Part shown: in pieces, positions 24,629 to 33,349 of the stretch
Numbering within the stretch: position 1 is the stretch's first letter
How the letters are laid out: each line of letters starts with the position of its first letter
DNA from: Corallococcus soli
GTDB lineage: Bacteria; Myxococcota; Myxococcia; Myxococcales; Myxococcaceae
Assembly: GCF_014930455.1 (NCBI RefSeq)
Contig: NZ_JAAIYO010000004.1
Location: 372,001 to 436,000, forward strand
DNA: 64,000 bases
Reading direction: 5' to 3'
Translations under genes and position numbers: made by a program
The notes under the pieces: model-generated
What the model saw: only the letters and a program-made list of their open reading frames with translations
What the model was told of the DNA's origin: nothing
The model's database searches: none

Positions 24629-26155
24629 ATGACCACCGTTGAGATCATCTTCCTGGCTGTCTATTTCAGCCTGCTGAGCGTGCTGGGGGTCTATGGATCC
24701 CACCGGTATCGCATGGCGTTCCTGTACTACCGCCACAAGTTCAAGCTGCCCACTCCGAATGGAACGCTCGCCGCGTTGCCTCGGGTGACCATCCAGCTGC
24801 CCATCTTCAATGAGATGTACGTGGTGGAGCGCCTGGTGGAGTCGGTGTGCCGCATCGACTACCCGCGCGAGCTGCTGGAAATCCAGGTGCTGGACGACTC
24901 GACGGACGAGACGTGCGGCATCGCGCGTGCGTGCGTGGAGCGCCACCGCCAGAAGGGCCACGACATCGTCTACATCCACCGCGTCAACCGCCAGGGCTAC
25001 AAGGCGGGCGCGCTGGAGAACGGCCTGAAGCTGGCCACGGGCGAGTACGTGGCGGTGTTCGACGCGGATTTCGTCCCGAGCCCCGACTTCCTGATGCGCA
25101 CGGTGCCCTTCTTCGCGGACGCGAAGGTGGGCATGGTGCAGGTGCGCTGGGGCCACCTGAACCGTGAGTACTCCATCCTCACGCAGGCCCAGAGCATCTT
25201 CCTGGACGGGCACTTCATCATCGAGCACACCGCGCGCAACCGCGCCGGCTGCTTCTTCAACTTCAACGGCACGGCGGGCATCTGGCGCCGCGGCACCATC
25301 TCCGACGCGGGCGGCTGGCAGCACGACACGCTCACGGAGGACCTGGACCTGAGCTACCGCGCGCAGCTCAAGGGCTGGCAGTTCGTGTTCCTGCCGGAGG
25401 TCATCTCCCCGGCCGAAGTGCCGGTGGACATGAACGCCTTCAAGAGCCAGCAGCACCGCTGGGCCAAGGGCTCCATCCAGACGGCGAAGAAGCTGTTGCC
25501 CACCATCCTCAAGAGCGACCTGCCGCTGCTGGTGAAGCGCGAGGCGTTCTTCCACCTCACCAACAACATGGCGTACCTGTTGATGGTGCTGCTGTCGGTG
25601 CTGATGCCCATCAGCATGGTGGTGCGCTTCCAGCACGGCCTGTACGGCACGCTGTTCCTGGACCTGCCCTTCTTCATCACCGCGACGGCCAGCGTCTGCG
25701 TCTTCTACGTGGCCGCCCAGCGCGAGCGCGGCGCCACCGGCTGGGAGCGCTTCAAGTACCTGCCGTTCCTGATGAGCCTGGGCATCGGCCTGGCCATCAA
25801 CAACGCGAAGGCCGTGGGCGAGGCGCTGCTCAACCAGCAGTCGGGCTTCGCGCGCACGCCGAAGACGGGCGCCGAGGGCAAGAGCGTCAAGGCGCCGGTG
25901 AAGAAGAGCTACCGCGGCAGCAAGACGCTGATGCCGGTCGTGGAACTGCTCTTCGCCGCGTACTTCACCGGGGCGCTGTGGTTCGCCATCGACTCGCGCA
26001 TCTACACGTCGGTGCCCTTCATCGTCCTGTTCCAGGCGGGCTTCCTGTACGTGGGCGTGTCCAGCCTGCTGCAGGGCTTCGTGGGCCGGGTGAAGGTGGC
26101 CGAGTCCGCCCCCGCCGTGACCTCCCCGGAGGAGCAGCCGCGTCAGGCGGCCTGA
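24629..26155 (+). CDS. Processive family 2 glycosyltransferase, CslA/cellulose-synthase-like membrane protein
   Basis: The 508-residue protein has an N-terminal helix (about 5-25), a GT-A catalytic domain and C-terminal helices (about 315-380 and 430-485). All GT2 processive motifs are present: DD at 89-90 (LDDSTDET), DAD at 145-147, TED at 236-238 and QQHRW at 274-278. The sequence around them (PIFNEMYVVERLV, HRVNRQGYKAGAL) resembles plant CslA mannan/glucomannan synthases more than BcsA, and there is no PilZ domain. It should polymerise and extrude a polysaccharide across the inner membrane. No export partners are adjacent. A strong terminator follows. Confidence 0.85.
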   Translation: MTTVEIIFLAVYFSLLSVLGVYGSHRYRMAFLYYRHKFKLPTPNGTLAALPRVTIQLPIFNEMYVVERLVESVCRIDYPRELLEIQVLDDSTDETCGIARACVERHRQKGHDIVYIHRVNRQGYKAGALENGLKLATGEYVAVFDADFVPSPDFLMRTVPFFADAKVGMVQVRWGHLNREYSILTQAQSIFLDGHFIIEHTARNRAGCFFNFNGTAGIWRRGTISDAGGWQHDTLTEDLDLSYRAQLKGWQFVFLPEVISPAEVPVDMNAFKSQQHRWAKGSIQTAKKLLPTILKSDLPLLVKREAFFHLTNNMAYLLMVLLSVLMPISMVVRFQHGLYGTLFLDLPFFITATASVCVFYVAAQRERGATGWERFKYLPFLMSLGIGLAINNAKAVGEALLNQQSGFARTPKTGAEGKSVKAPVKKSYRGSKTLMPVVELLFAAYFTGALWFAIDSRIYTSVPFIVLFQAGFLYVGVSSLLQGFVGRVKVAESAPAVTSPEEQPRQAA

Positions 26156-26187
26156 AGTCCCTCCGGGCCGTCGTCTCCCAAGCAGCT

Positions 26188-26244
26188 CGCGCCGCCGCTT
26201 CTTCTTCCAGCACCTGGAAGCAGGGACGGCGGCGCGGTGCTTTT
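26188..26244 (+). terminator. Rho-independent terminator with nested stems
   Basis: An outer perfect 10-bp stem (26188-26197 with 26227-26236) encloses an inner perfect 7-bp stem (26204-26210 with 26214-26220). A TTTT run follows at 26241-26244. It ends the glycosyltransferase transcript. Confidence 0.75.
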
Positions 26245-26281
26245 CCGGCACGGCGCCATGGGCCCGGAGGCTCGGGCGGGC

Positions 26282-26806
26282 CTACAGGCCGGCGTCCGGC
26301 GTCCCGCGCAGCAGCACCTGCTCCTGGCGCACGGGGGCCGGGCCGGAGGTGGCGGGGCGGCAGCCCTCGTCGATGGCGGTGCTGGACGCGGCCCGCAGGG
26401 TGAGGCCGGTGTCAGCGCAGGCCACCGCCTCGGTGGGGAAGGCGACGGGGCAGGGTGCCCCCGCGCCGGTGAAGCCGGTGGCGCGCGTCTCGCCCACGAA
26501 GCCGTCCGGGGTGCGGTGCAGGACGATGCCCACCGAGCCCGCGTCCGGAGACTCCACGCCGCCGTCCGCCCACGCGCGCACCACCGCGAGCGTCAGGGTG
26601 CCGCCGTCGTCCTGGCCCAGGTAGCGGAAGGCCGGGTTCTGCGCGTGGAAGTAGTCGCCGGACTGGTTCTTCTCGCAGCCCGGCGGGACGCGGACGGCGG
26701 GCGGCGAGGCAGGGGCTGTCTGCACCCGGGGCGGGGCCTTGGCCGGACAGGCCGTGAGGGAGAGGACACAGAGGCCAAGCGGGAGGGTGACGAGGGCGCG
26801 GTGCAT
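26282..26806 (-). CDS. Lipoprotein of unknown function
   Basis: ATG 26806 gives a lipoprotein signal ending LTAC and a mature protein of about 155 residues. A Pro/Ala-rich stretch is followed by a small beta-rich-looking domain with four further cysteines, at GCEKNQ, CPVAF, ACADTG and GCRPAT. No family recognised. It is convergent with the glycosyltransferase gene and divergent from the PEGA gene at 26890. Confidence 0.6.
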   Translation of the reverse strand: MHRALVTLPLGLCVLSLTACPAKAPPRVQTAPASPPAVRVPPGCEKNQSGDYFHAQNPAFRYLGQDDGGTLTLAVVRAWADGGVESPDAGSVGIVLHRTPDGFVGETRATGFTGAGAPCPVAFPTEAVACADTGLTLRAASSTAIDEGCRPATSGPAPVRQEQVLLRGTPDAGL

Positions 26807-26889
26807 GGGGCGCGGATATTCTCCCAACCCGGGGCCCCGTGGGACGGTGTTTGCTTCCCCTGGGATGACTCTCTAACCTTCGGACCGAC

Positions 26890-27873
26890 ATGAGCCTTCG
26901 CCGCTTCGCCGTCCTGTCGCTCGTCGCCACCCTGACGCTTCCGTCCGCGGTCTTCGCCCAGGAGACCGACGACCTCATCGCTCCCGCGGAGGATACGCCG
27001 GCGACACCCAAGGCCCGGCCCAAGACGCCGAAGCCGAAGGCGGTGAAGCGCAAGCCCGCTCCGAAGAAGGAGCGCGTGGGCAAGAAGGCGAAGCCGGGCA
27101 AGACGCCCGCGGTGTCGCCCACCGCCGCGCCCGAGGCCGCGAAGTCCCTGCTGGCGTTCAAGCTGGGCAGCAACGCGCGCAGCGCGAAGGTCACCGTGGA
27201 CGACGTGGAGGTGAACCCCCAGTCGCCCGTGGAGCTGCCGCCGGGAGAGCACCGCGTCGTGGCGCGCCGTCCGGGCTACTCGGACTTCGTCCAGCGCGTC
27301 GTGTTGGTGCCGGGCCAGACGACGGACGTGACGGTGGCCCTGGAGGTCGCGACGGGCGTGGCCACCCTGCGCGCGGACGTGCCTCGCGCCACGGTGCTGG
27401 TGGATGGCGTGAAGGTCGGCGTCACGCCGATGGAGAACTACACCCTCAGCCCGGGCCAGCACGAGGTGGAGTTCCGCGCCCCGGGCCTCAAGGACGTGAA
27501 GAACATCGTCGTGCGCGCCGGCCAGCTCTACGTGGTCGAAGGCCGCCTGCGCCCGGTGGCGGACTCGGACGTGCCGCGCAACGCGGTGCTGGAGCCGGCG
27601 GCGACCCCGGCCGGACCGGTGGAGCAGCCGGGGCTGGCGCTGGGCACGGAGCAGCCCCCGGAGCTGAAGGAGGAAGGCGGCACGGCGTGGTACCAGCGCT
27701 GGTACGTCTGGGTGGGCGTGGGCGTGGTGGCCGCTGGCGCGGGCGCCGCCTACGCGGTGACCCGGGGCCCCGCGGCGCTCGACCCGAACGTCGACGTCTG
27801 CGGTGGGCAGTGCGACGGCACCATCGGCGCGGGCCTGCGCTCGGGGATGCCCGCGAGCGCGCTGCGCTTCTGA
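26890..27873 (+). CDS. Exported PEGA-domain protein
   Basis: A signal peptide (residues 1-23, ending VFAQE) leads into a Lys/Pro-rich region (about 35-80). Two PEGA-like units follow, at about 90-155 (KVTVDDVEVNPQSPVELPPGEHRVVARRPGY) and 158-215 (ATVLVDGVKVGVTPMENYTLSPGQHEVEFRAPG), then one membrane helix near 277-296. Architecture suggests a periplasmic or surface-exposed anchor protein. The basic linker could bind polysaccharide or peptidoglycan; that is inference. 327 residues. The 3' end of the gene and its terminator are partly duplicated downstream. Confidence 0.75.
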   Translation: MSLRRFAVLSLVATLTLPSAVFAQETDDLIAPAEDTPATPKARPKTPKPKAVKRKPAPKKERVGKKAKPGKTPAVSPTAAPEAAKSLLAFKLGSNARSAKVTVDDVEVNPQSPVELPPGEHRVVARRPGYSDFVQRVVLVPGQTTDVTVALEVATGVATLRADVPRATVLVDGVKVGVTPMENYTLSPGQHEVEFRAPGLKDVKNIVVRAGQLYVVEGRLRPVADSDVPRNAVLEPAATPAGPVEQPGLALGTEQPPELKEEGGTAWYQRWYVWVGVGVVAAGAGAAYAVTRGPAALDPNVDVCGGQCDGTIGAGLRSGMPASALRF

Positions 27874-27947
27874 CGTCGCCGTGGCGGGCCCTGACTCCAG
27901 GGCCTGTGAGCACCCCGCGCTTCTGACATCGCGCGGCGGGCCCTGAC
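27864..27947 (+). repeat. Imperfect direct duplication of a gene 3' end and its terminator arm
   Basis: The segment starting GCGCTTCTGAC at 27864, which includes the PEGA gene stop codon, recurs from 27917 as GCGCTTCTGAC with the same downstream GGCGGGCCCTGAC block. The spacing is about 53 bp. Confidence 0.6.
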
Positions 27948-27958
27948 GTCGGGCCCGC
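27887..27958. terminator. Two consecutive hairpins between convergent genes
   Basis: Hairpin 1 pairs GGCCCT (27887-27892) with AGGGCC (27899-27904). Hairpin 2 pairs GCGGGCCC (27936-27943) with GGGCCCGC (27951-27958). Both lie between the PEGA gene and the convergent lipoprotein gene and can work on either strand. Confidence 0.55.
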
Positions 27959-27972
27959 GAGCGGCCTGCGGC

Positions 27973-28575
27973 CTACTGGCCCCGCAGGTCGTCCTCGCCT
28001 CGGCCCGCGCCCGGCTCCAGCCGCAGGTAGAGGGCCGTCACCCGGCCCACGCCCCAGAAGTCCAGCGCGGTGGCGCGCAGGCGGAAGGGCTCCGACTCCG
28101 GCAGCAGCTCGGTGATGTCCACTTCGTTGGGCTCGAAGGTGAAGGCGTGCCGGCCCAGGTTGTCCACCTGCTCGTTGCCGATGAAGACGCTGTCGGTGAA
28201 GCCCACCGCGGCCCGGCGCGACACCTTGCCCTTCGCGTCCAGCACCTCCAGCAGCAGGAAGTTGTCCACGGCGAAGCCCTGGGTGCAGGCCTCGTCCCCG
28301 CAGAGGCGGGCCCTCGCGCCGTCCAGTCGCAGCGGCTGCGTCTCCCCGGTGGCGACGACGCGGGGCGTGCGCTCGCCCTCGCGCGTGTCCACCTCCACGT
28401 CCTCGCGCCGCTTCTCCAGGCTCGCGGTCTCGCGCTCGGGCGTGTTGGTGAGCAGGCGGACCGAGCGCGGCTGTGCCGACACGGCGGCGGCGGCGGGCAC
28501 GGGAACCTGTTTGGCACAGGCGGCCAGGAGGCCAACGGCGGCGGCGGTGACGGTCAACGTTCGCGGGTGGAGCAC
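27973..28575 (-). CDS. Lipoprotein of unknown function
   Basis: A lipoprotein signal with lipobox LAAC (about residue 20) precedes a 180-residue mature domain containing a likely disulfide pair (LCGDEACTQ). The domain looks all-beta. Not recognised. The gene is divergent from the metallopeptidase gene 50 bp away, so the two may share a control region. Confidence 0.65.
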   Translation of the reverse strand: MLHPRTLTVTAAAVGLLAACAKQVPVPAAAAVSAQPRSVRLLTNTPERETASLEKRREDVEVDTREGERTPRVVATGETQPLRLDGARARLCGDEACTQGFAVDNFLLLEVLDAKGKVSRRAAVGFTDSVFIGNEQVDNLGRHAFTFEPNEVDITELLPESEPFRLRATALDFWGVGRVTALYLRLEPGAGRGEDDLRGQ

Positions 28576-28625
28576 AGGCAGGCTTGTAGCGAGCGCCCCT
28601 GGAGCGGGTCAATTAGCATGCCCCC

Positions 28626-30473
28626 ATGAGGACCTTCCCCGGGTGGTGGCTGCTGTGCGTGCTCGTCGCAGGACCGGCCGCGGCGGCACCTCCCCGCGCG
28701 ACGCCAGTGACAACGCCGGCCCTGGCTCCAGCCTCCGTGATGGGCGCGGGAAGCGTGGCGCCGGAGGTCCAGCTCTGCCTGCAGCACCTCAAGCCCTCGG
28801 AGCGTGACCGGGCCGCGCGGGCGCTGGGGCCGCTGGAGTCCGTGCCGCGCTACCGCGTGCAACTGGAGGTGGAGCCGAAGGAGCGGCGCGTCTGGGGCAA
28901 GGTGCAGGTGGAGCTGGTGGCGAAGGGCCCCGCGCCCCTCACCGAGCTGTACCTGCGGCTGACGCCCAACGCCCGCTCGCGCCAGGTGACGCTCTCCGGC
29001 GCGAAGCTCAACGGCCGGGCCGTGACGCTGGAGCCGGGGCCGGAGCCCACGCTGCTGCGCGTGGCGGTGGCGCCGCCGGTGGCCCCGGGGGGCACGGTGT
29101 CGCTGGAGGTCGCGGTGAAGGGCACGGTGCCCCGGGCGGCGCCGGGCGCGGAGTCGCTGGCCGGCCTGGGCGGGCTCATGGGCGGCGGCAAGCAGGGCGG
29201 CGCGGAGGACCACGGGGCCTTCTCCGCCACGGCGGACGTGGTGAGCCTGGTGGGCGTGGTGCCGCAGGTGCCCCCGGTGGATGGTCAGGGACGGCCTTGG
29301 GCGGGGCCGCAGGGGCAGGGGGACCTGGCGCTGTACGAACCCGCGCACGTGCTGGCCACGCTCACCGTGCCCGCGGGCTGGGCGGCGCACGCCACCGGGA
29401 CGCCGCTGGGGGAGGTGCCCGAGCGCGATGGCCGCGTGCGCTACAGCTTCGCGGCCGCGGCGGTGCGTGACTTCCCGGTGCTGGTGACGCGCGGCTACCA
29501 GTCCGCCACCGCCACGGTGAACGCCGTCACGGTGGAGAGCCACTTCGCGTCCCAGGACGCGGCGGTGGGCAAGCGCGTGCTCAAGTACGCGTCGCAGGCG
29601 CTGGCGGAGTTCGAGAAGCGCCTGGGCCCGCTGCCCTACACCCACCTCCGCGTGGTGCAGGCGCCCCTGAGCGGGGGCGCGGGCGGCATGGAGTTCCCGG
29701 GGCTCGTCACGGTGGCGACGTCGCTCTACCGCGCGAAGGGGGACCCCTCGCAGCTGCTCGCGGGCATGCCCGGCATGGACGAAGCGATGCAGGCCTTCCT
29801 GGGCGCGCAGGGGGCGGGGCTGATGGCCCAACTGGGAGACTCGCTGGAGCGCACGCTGGAGTTCACCGTGGCGCACGAGGTGGCGCACCAGTACTTCGCG
29901 GGGCTCGTGGGCTCCGACCCCATCCGCGACCCGGTGGTGGACGAGTCGCTGGCGCAGTACGCCGCGCTCCTCTACATCGAATGGGCCCACGGCCCGGAGG
30001 CCGCCGAGTCCCTGAGGCAGGAGGCCCTGGTGATGCCCTACCAGCTCTTCCGCATGTCGGGCGGGAAGGACGGCCGCGCGGACCGGCCCGCGGGCGACTT
30101 CCAGGGCGGTGAGATGGAGTACGGCGCGCTCGTGTACGGCAAGGCGCCGCTCCTGCATCACGCGTCGCGCAAGCTCGTGGGGGACGAAGCCTTCTTCAAG
30201 GCCCTGCGCGCCTACGTGGACACGTACCGCTTCAAGTGGGCGTGCAGGACGTGCTTCACGCAGGAGCTGGCGAAGGCGAGCCCCGTGAACGCGAAGGCGC
30301 TGGGCGCCCTGCGCACGCGCTGGTGGGAGGAGGCCCACGGCGACGAGGACCTGGGCGGCGGGGACCTGAAGGGCCTGATGGACGCCATGGGCGGCGGCCT
30401 GGGCGACGTGAAGCTGGACGCCCAGACGCAGCAGCTGCTGGAGGAGCTCATCCCCCAGCTCATGGGGCAGTGA
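28626..30473 (+). CDS. M1-family (gluzincin) zinc aminopeptidase-like exported protein
   Basis: A signal peptide (about 1-21) precedes a beta-saddle domain and a thermolysin-like catalytic domain. The zinc motif HEVAH (H417, E418, H421) is followed after 18 residues by the third ligand E440 in VVDESLAQY, the M1 HExxHx18E pattern. The substrate-end GxMEN motif appears as GGMEF (353-357), Asn replaced by Phe. The 615-residue protein has a Gly-rich insertion near 178-192 and a long Ala/Met-rich insertion (372-406). Probably periplasmic or secreted; the changed motif may shift specificity away from N-terminal residues. Confidence 0.8.
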   Translation: MRTFPGWWLLCVLVAGPAAAAPPRATPVTTPALAPASVMGAGSVAPEVQLCLQHLKPSERDRAARALGPLESVPRYRVQLEVEPKERRVWGKVQVELVAKGPAPLTELYLRLTPNARSRQVTLSGAKLNGRAVTLEPGPEPTLLRVAVAPPVAPGGTVSLEVAVKGTVPRAAPGAESLAGLGGLMGGGKQGGAEDHGAFSATADVVSLVGVVPQVPPVDGQGRPWAGPQGQGDLALYEPAHVLATLTVPAGWAAHATGTPLGEVPERDGRVRYSFAAAAVRDFPVLVTRGYQSATATVNAVTVESHFASQDAAVGKRVLKYASQALAEFEKRLGPLPYTHLRVVQAPLSGGAGGMEFPGLVTVATSLYRAKGDPSQLLAGMPGMDEAMQAFLGAQGAGLMAQLGDSLERTLEFTVAHEVAHQYFAGLVGSDPIRDPVVDESLAQYAALLYIEWAHGPEAAESLRQEALVMPYQLFRMSGGKDGRADRPAGDFQGGEMEYGALVYGKAPLLHHASRKLVGDEAFFKALRAYVDTYRFKWACRTCFTQELAKASPVNAKALGALRTRWWEEAHGDEDLGGGDLKGLMDAMGGGLGDVKLDAQTQQLLEELIPQLMGQ

Positions 30474-30495
30474 CTTCCGCGCGAGGCGCGGCCCG

Positions 30496-32058
30496 TCAGT
30501 CGAACAGGGCCTGCACGAACTCGCGCGGCTCGAAGCGGCGCAGGTCGGCGATCTTCTCGCCCACGCCCACCCAGACCACCGGCAGCTTCAGCTCGTCGCA
30601 GATGCCGATGATGACGCCGCCCTTGGCGGTGCCGTCCAGCTTGGTGAGCGCGATGGAGGTGACGCCCACGGCCTCGTGGAACTGCTTGGCCTGCATGATG
30701 GCGTTTTGCCCGTTGGTGGAGTCCAGCACGAGCAGCACCTCATGGGGCGCGCCGGGCAGCGCCTTGTCCATCACGCGCTTGACCTTCTTGAGCTCCTCCA
30801 TGAGCGGGGCCTTGGTGTGCAGTCGGCCCGCGGTGTCCGCGATGATGACGCTGGCGCCCTCCGCCTGGGCCTTCTTCACCGCCTCGAAGACGACGGCGCC
30901 GGGGTCCCCGCCGTCGGTGCCCTTCACCAGCTGGGCGCCGGCGCGCTCGGCCCACACGTCCAGTTGTTCGGTGGCGGCGGCGCGGAAGGTGTCGCCCGCG
31001 GCGAGCACCACCTTCTTGCCCTGGCCGGTGAGCTGCGCGGCCAGCTTCCCGATGGTCGTCGTCTTGCCAGCGCCGTTGACGCCCACCACCATCACGACGT
31101 GAGGCGGGCCGCCGCCCTCCAGCGAGCGCGGCACGGGCAGGTCCACCATCCGCGCGACCTCCTCGCGGATGACGCCCTTGATGCGCTCCGGGTCGCTCAG
31201 CTCCTTGCGCTTGAGCTTCTCGCGCGCCACCTCCACCAGGTGGTTGGCGGTCCGAACGCCGATGTCGGCGGTGAAGAGGATCTCCTCCAGCTCCGCCAGC
31301 ACGGATTCGTCCACTTCGCGCTGCTGACCGAACAGCCCGTTGAGCCGGGCCATGAAGCCCTGGCTCTTCGTGCGGTCCAGGCCCTGCGCCAGGGTGCGGC
31401 CCCCTTCGGCCTCCACCTTGGCGCGCTGGGCTGCGGCCTCGGCCTGACGGGCAGCCTCCGCCTGGGCGGCCTCCTGGGCCAGCGCCTCTTCGCGCAGGCG
31501 CACCGCTTCGGCCTGCTCCCGCTTGCGGCGCTCGCGCGTCTCGTCGTCGACGGCCTTCTTGGCGCGGTATTCGACGCGCTTGGCCTCCTCCTCGCGCTCC
31601 TTGAGGGTGCGGACCTCCGCCTCCAGGCGGGCGCGCTCGGCGCCGTCCTTCGTCCCCCGGATGGCGAGCGACGCGGACTCGCGCTGACGGCGCAGGTCCT
31701 CCGTGCGGGCGTGGGCGTCCTCCGCGTCGCGGCGCAGGGCCAGCTCCGTGTCGGAGGGCGGCAGCTCCACGCGCAGCTCGGGGCGCTCGGCGGGCAGCTG
31801 GGGGGCCTGCTCCGGGGTTTTGCGGGGGGCTTCGGGCGGGCGCTTGCGGCCGAACAGCTTGCGGGCCGCGAGGACCATCAGGAGGACGAAGAGGGCCGCG
31901 CCGCCAATGCCCACCACGTCGCCGCCGGTGAGGCCGGTGTCCGCGGGCGGGGTGCCCGTGCCCGGCTGCGTCGTGCCGCCACCGGGGGCGGTGGGGACGG
32001 GGGCGGGGGCAGGGGGCGCCTGCGCGAGCAGGGCGTCGAGGGCGTTCGGGGTCTTCAT
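30496..32058 (-). CDS. ftsY: Signal recognition particle receptor FtsY
   Basis: The C-terminal NG domain holds all SRP GTPase motifs: GVNGAGKTTT (G1), DTFRAAATEQL, DTAGRLHTK (G3) and TKLDGTAKGG (G4/G5). The first ~230 residues are unusual. A Pro/Thr-rich start is followed by one membrane helix (about 47-65) and a long charged coiled coil (about 85-210), replacing the acidic A domain of E. coli. The helix would anchor the receptor directly in the membrane. 520 residues. It targets ribosomes making membrane proteins. Confidence 0.95.
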   Translation of the reverse strand: MKTPNALDALLAQAPPAPAPVPTAPGGGTTQPGTGTPPADTGLTGGDVVGIGGAALFVLLMVLAARKLFGRKRPPEAPRKTPEQAPQLPAERPELRVELPPSDTELALRRDAEDAHARTEDLRRQRESASLAIRGTKDGAERARLEAEVRTLKEREEEAKRVEYRAKKAVDDETRERRKREQAEAVRLREEALAQEAAQAEAARQAEAAAQRAKVEAEGGRTLAQGLDRTKSQGFMARLNGLFGQQREVDESVLAELEEILFTADIGVRTANHLVEVAREKLKRKELSDPERIKGVIREEVARMVDLPVPRSLEGGGPPHVVMVVGVNGAGKTTTIGKLAAQLTGQGKKVVLAAGDTFRAAATEQLDVWAERAGAQLVKGTDGGDPGAVVFEAVKKAQAEGASVIIADTAGRLHTKAPLMEELKKVKRVMDKALPGAPHEVLLVLDSTNGQNAIMQAKQFHEAVGVTSIALTKLDGTAKGGVIIGICDELKLPVVWVGVGEKIADLRRFEPREFVQALFD

Positions 32059-32126
32059 CGCCGCTCCGCATACACCAACGCGCAGTTGGATGCAGCGCCC
32101 GTGGCCGGGTAGAACCGCGCTCCGCC

Positions 32127-32690
32127 ATGCGCCTTCCGCCCCTGAACGTCCTGCTGTCCGCCTTCGTACTGCTGGGCACCGCCAGCGCCTGCATCGTGGA
32201 GGCGCCCGGAGGGGCCAGCCCCGAGGAGCGCCGCGCCGCCACCGTCACGCAGGTGCCCCCGCTGGCCATCCGCAGCGGCGCCAACCTGGGGGGCAAGGTG
32301 GAGGTGGTGGGAGCGTCGGTGCAGCCGGGCCGCATCCCCACGGGGGACCAGGCGCGCGTCACCGTGTTCCTGAAGGTGCTTCAGCCGCTGGAGGAGGACT
32401 ACCTCGTCTTCGTCCATGTGGAGGACGCGGACGGGCGGATGGAGCGCCTCAACGTGGACCACAAGCCCGCGGGCGGCCTGTACCCCACGACGCAGTGGAA
32501 GGTGGGGGAGACGGTGAAGGACGAGTTCGTCATCGCCCTGCCGCAGGGCGCGACGCCGCGCGCGGTGAACGTGTGGATGGGCTTGTGGGAGCCGCGCAAC
32601 GACTCGCGGCTTCCCATCACCAACCCGCAGGCGGTGCGCAACGACGGCAAGGGGCGCCTGCTGCTGGCGCAGGTCCCCGTGGGCGGATGA
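32127..32690 (+). CDS. Lipoprotein of unknown function
   Basis: The signal ends in a lipobox-like ASAC (about residue 22). The mature 165 residues appear to form one beta-sandwich-like domain (VEVVGASVQPGRIPTGDQARVTVFLKVLQ, DYLVFVHVED, LYPTTQWKVGETVKDEF), reminiscent of domains that follow glycan-related membrane proteins, but I cannot name the family. Divergent from ftsY and ending 12 bp before the 3' end of RNase P RNA. Confidence 0.65.
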   Translation: MRLPPLNVLLSAFVLLGTASACIVEAPGGASPEERRAATVTQVPPLAIRSGANLGGKVEVVGASVQPGRIPTGDQARVTVFLKVLQPLEEDYLVFVHVEDADGRMERLNVDHKPAGGLYPTTQWKVGETVKDEFVIALPQGATPRAVNVWMGLWEPRNDSRLPITNPQAVRNDGKGRLLLAQVPVGG

Positions 32691-32696
32691 CAGGGT

Positions 32697-32702
32697 AAAA
32701 AA
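32697..32702 (-). terminator. U-run at the end of RNase P RNA
   Basis: Six consecutive T on the minus strand directly after the 3' arm of helix P1 give an intrinsic-terminator-like end. Confidence 0.55.
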
Positions 32703-33096
<394 letters not shown>

Positions 33097-33104
33097 CACT
33101 CACG

Positions 33105-33133
33105 GGGATACAACAGGCGACACCGGGGGTCCA
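33105..33133 (-). promoter_or_regulatory. Possible rnpB promoter
   Basis: On the minus strand TGGACC (33133-33128), a 17-bp spacer and TATCCC (33110-33105) lie eight bases before the inferred rnpB 5' end. Consensus matches are four and three of six. Placement is the main support. Confidence 0.35.
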
Positions 33134-33200
33134 CTGCCGGGGAAGGGAAGACGTCCGGCAGTGCCTCCCGGCGAAGCTCCGGCGGGCGAACGTCCGGGAG
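33132..33200. repeat. Two inverted repeats between rnpB and the Thg1-like gene
   Basis: CACTGCCGG (33132-33140) pairs with CCGGCAGTG (33155-33163), and CTCCCGG (33165-33171) pairs with CCGGGAG (33194-33200). They lie upstream of both divergent genes. Apart from these, the 253-bp gap shows no gene. Confidence 0.4.
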
Positions 33201-33349
33201 CCTGTCGGGTCCGCATGCGGCACGGCGGCCGGAGGGCAGCGAGCAGCGACGGTGGACGTGCGCCGTGCCTCCGACCGGTTTCGGGGGAGGGGGCGATGCT
33301 CGATTTCTTCGCTTGGCTGCCCGCAGCCGACTTCGTCGTGGGGGGCAAC

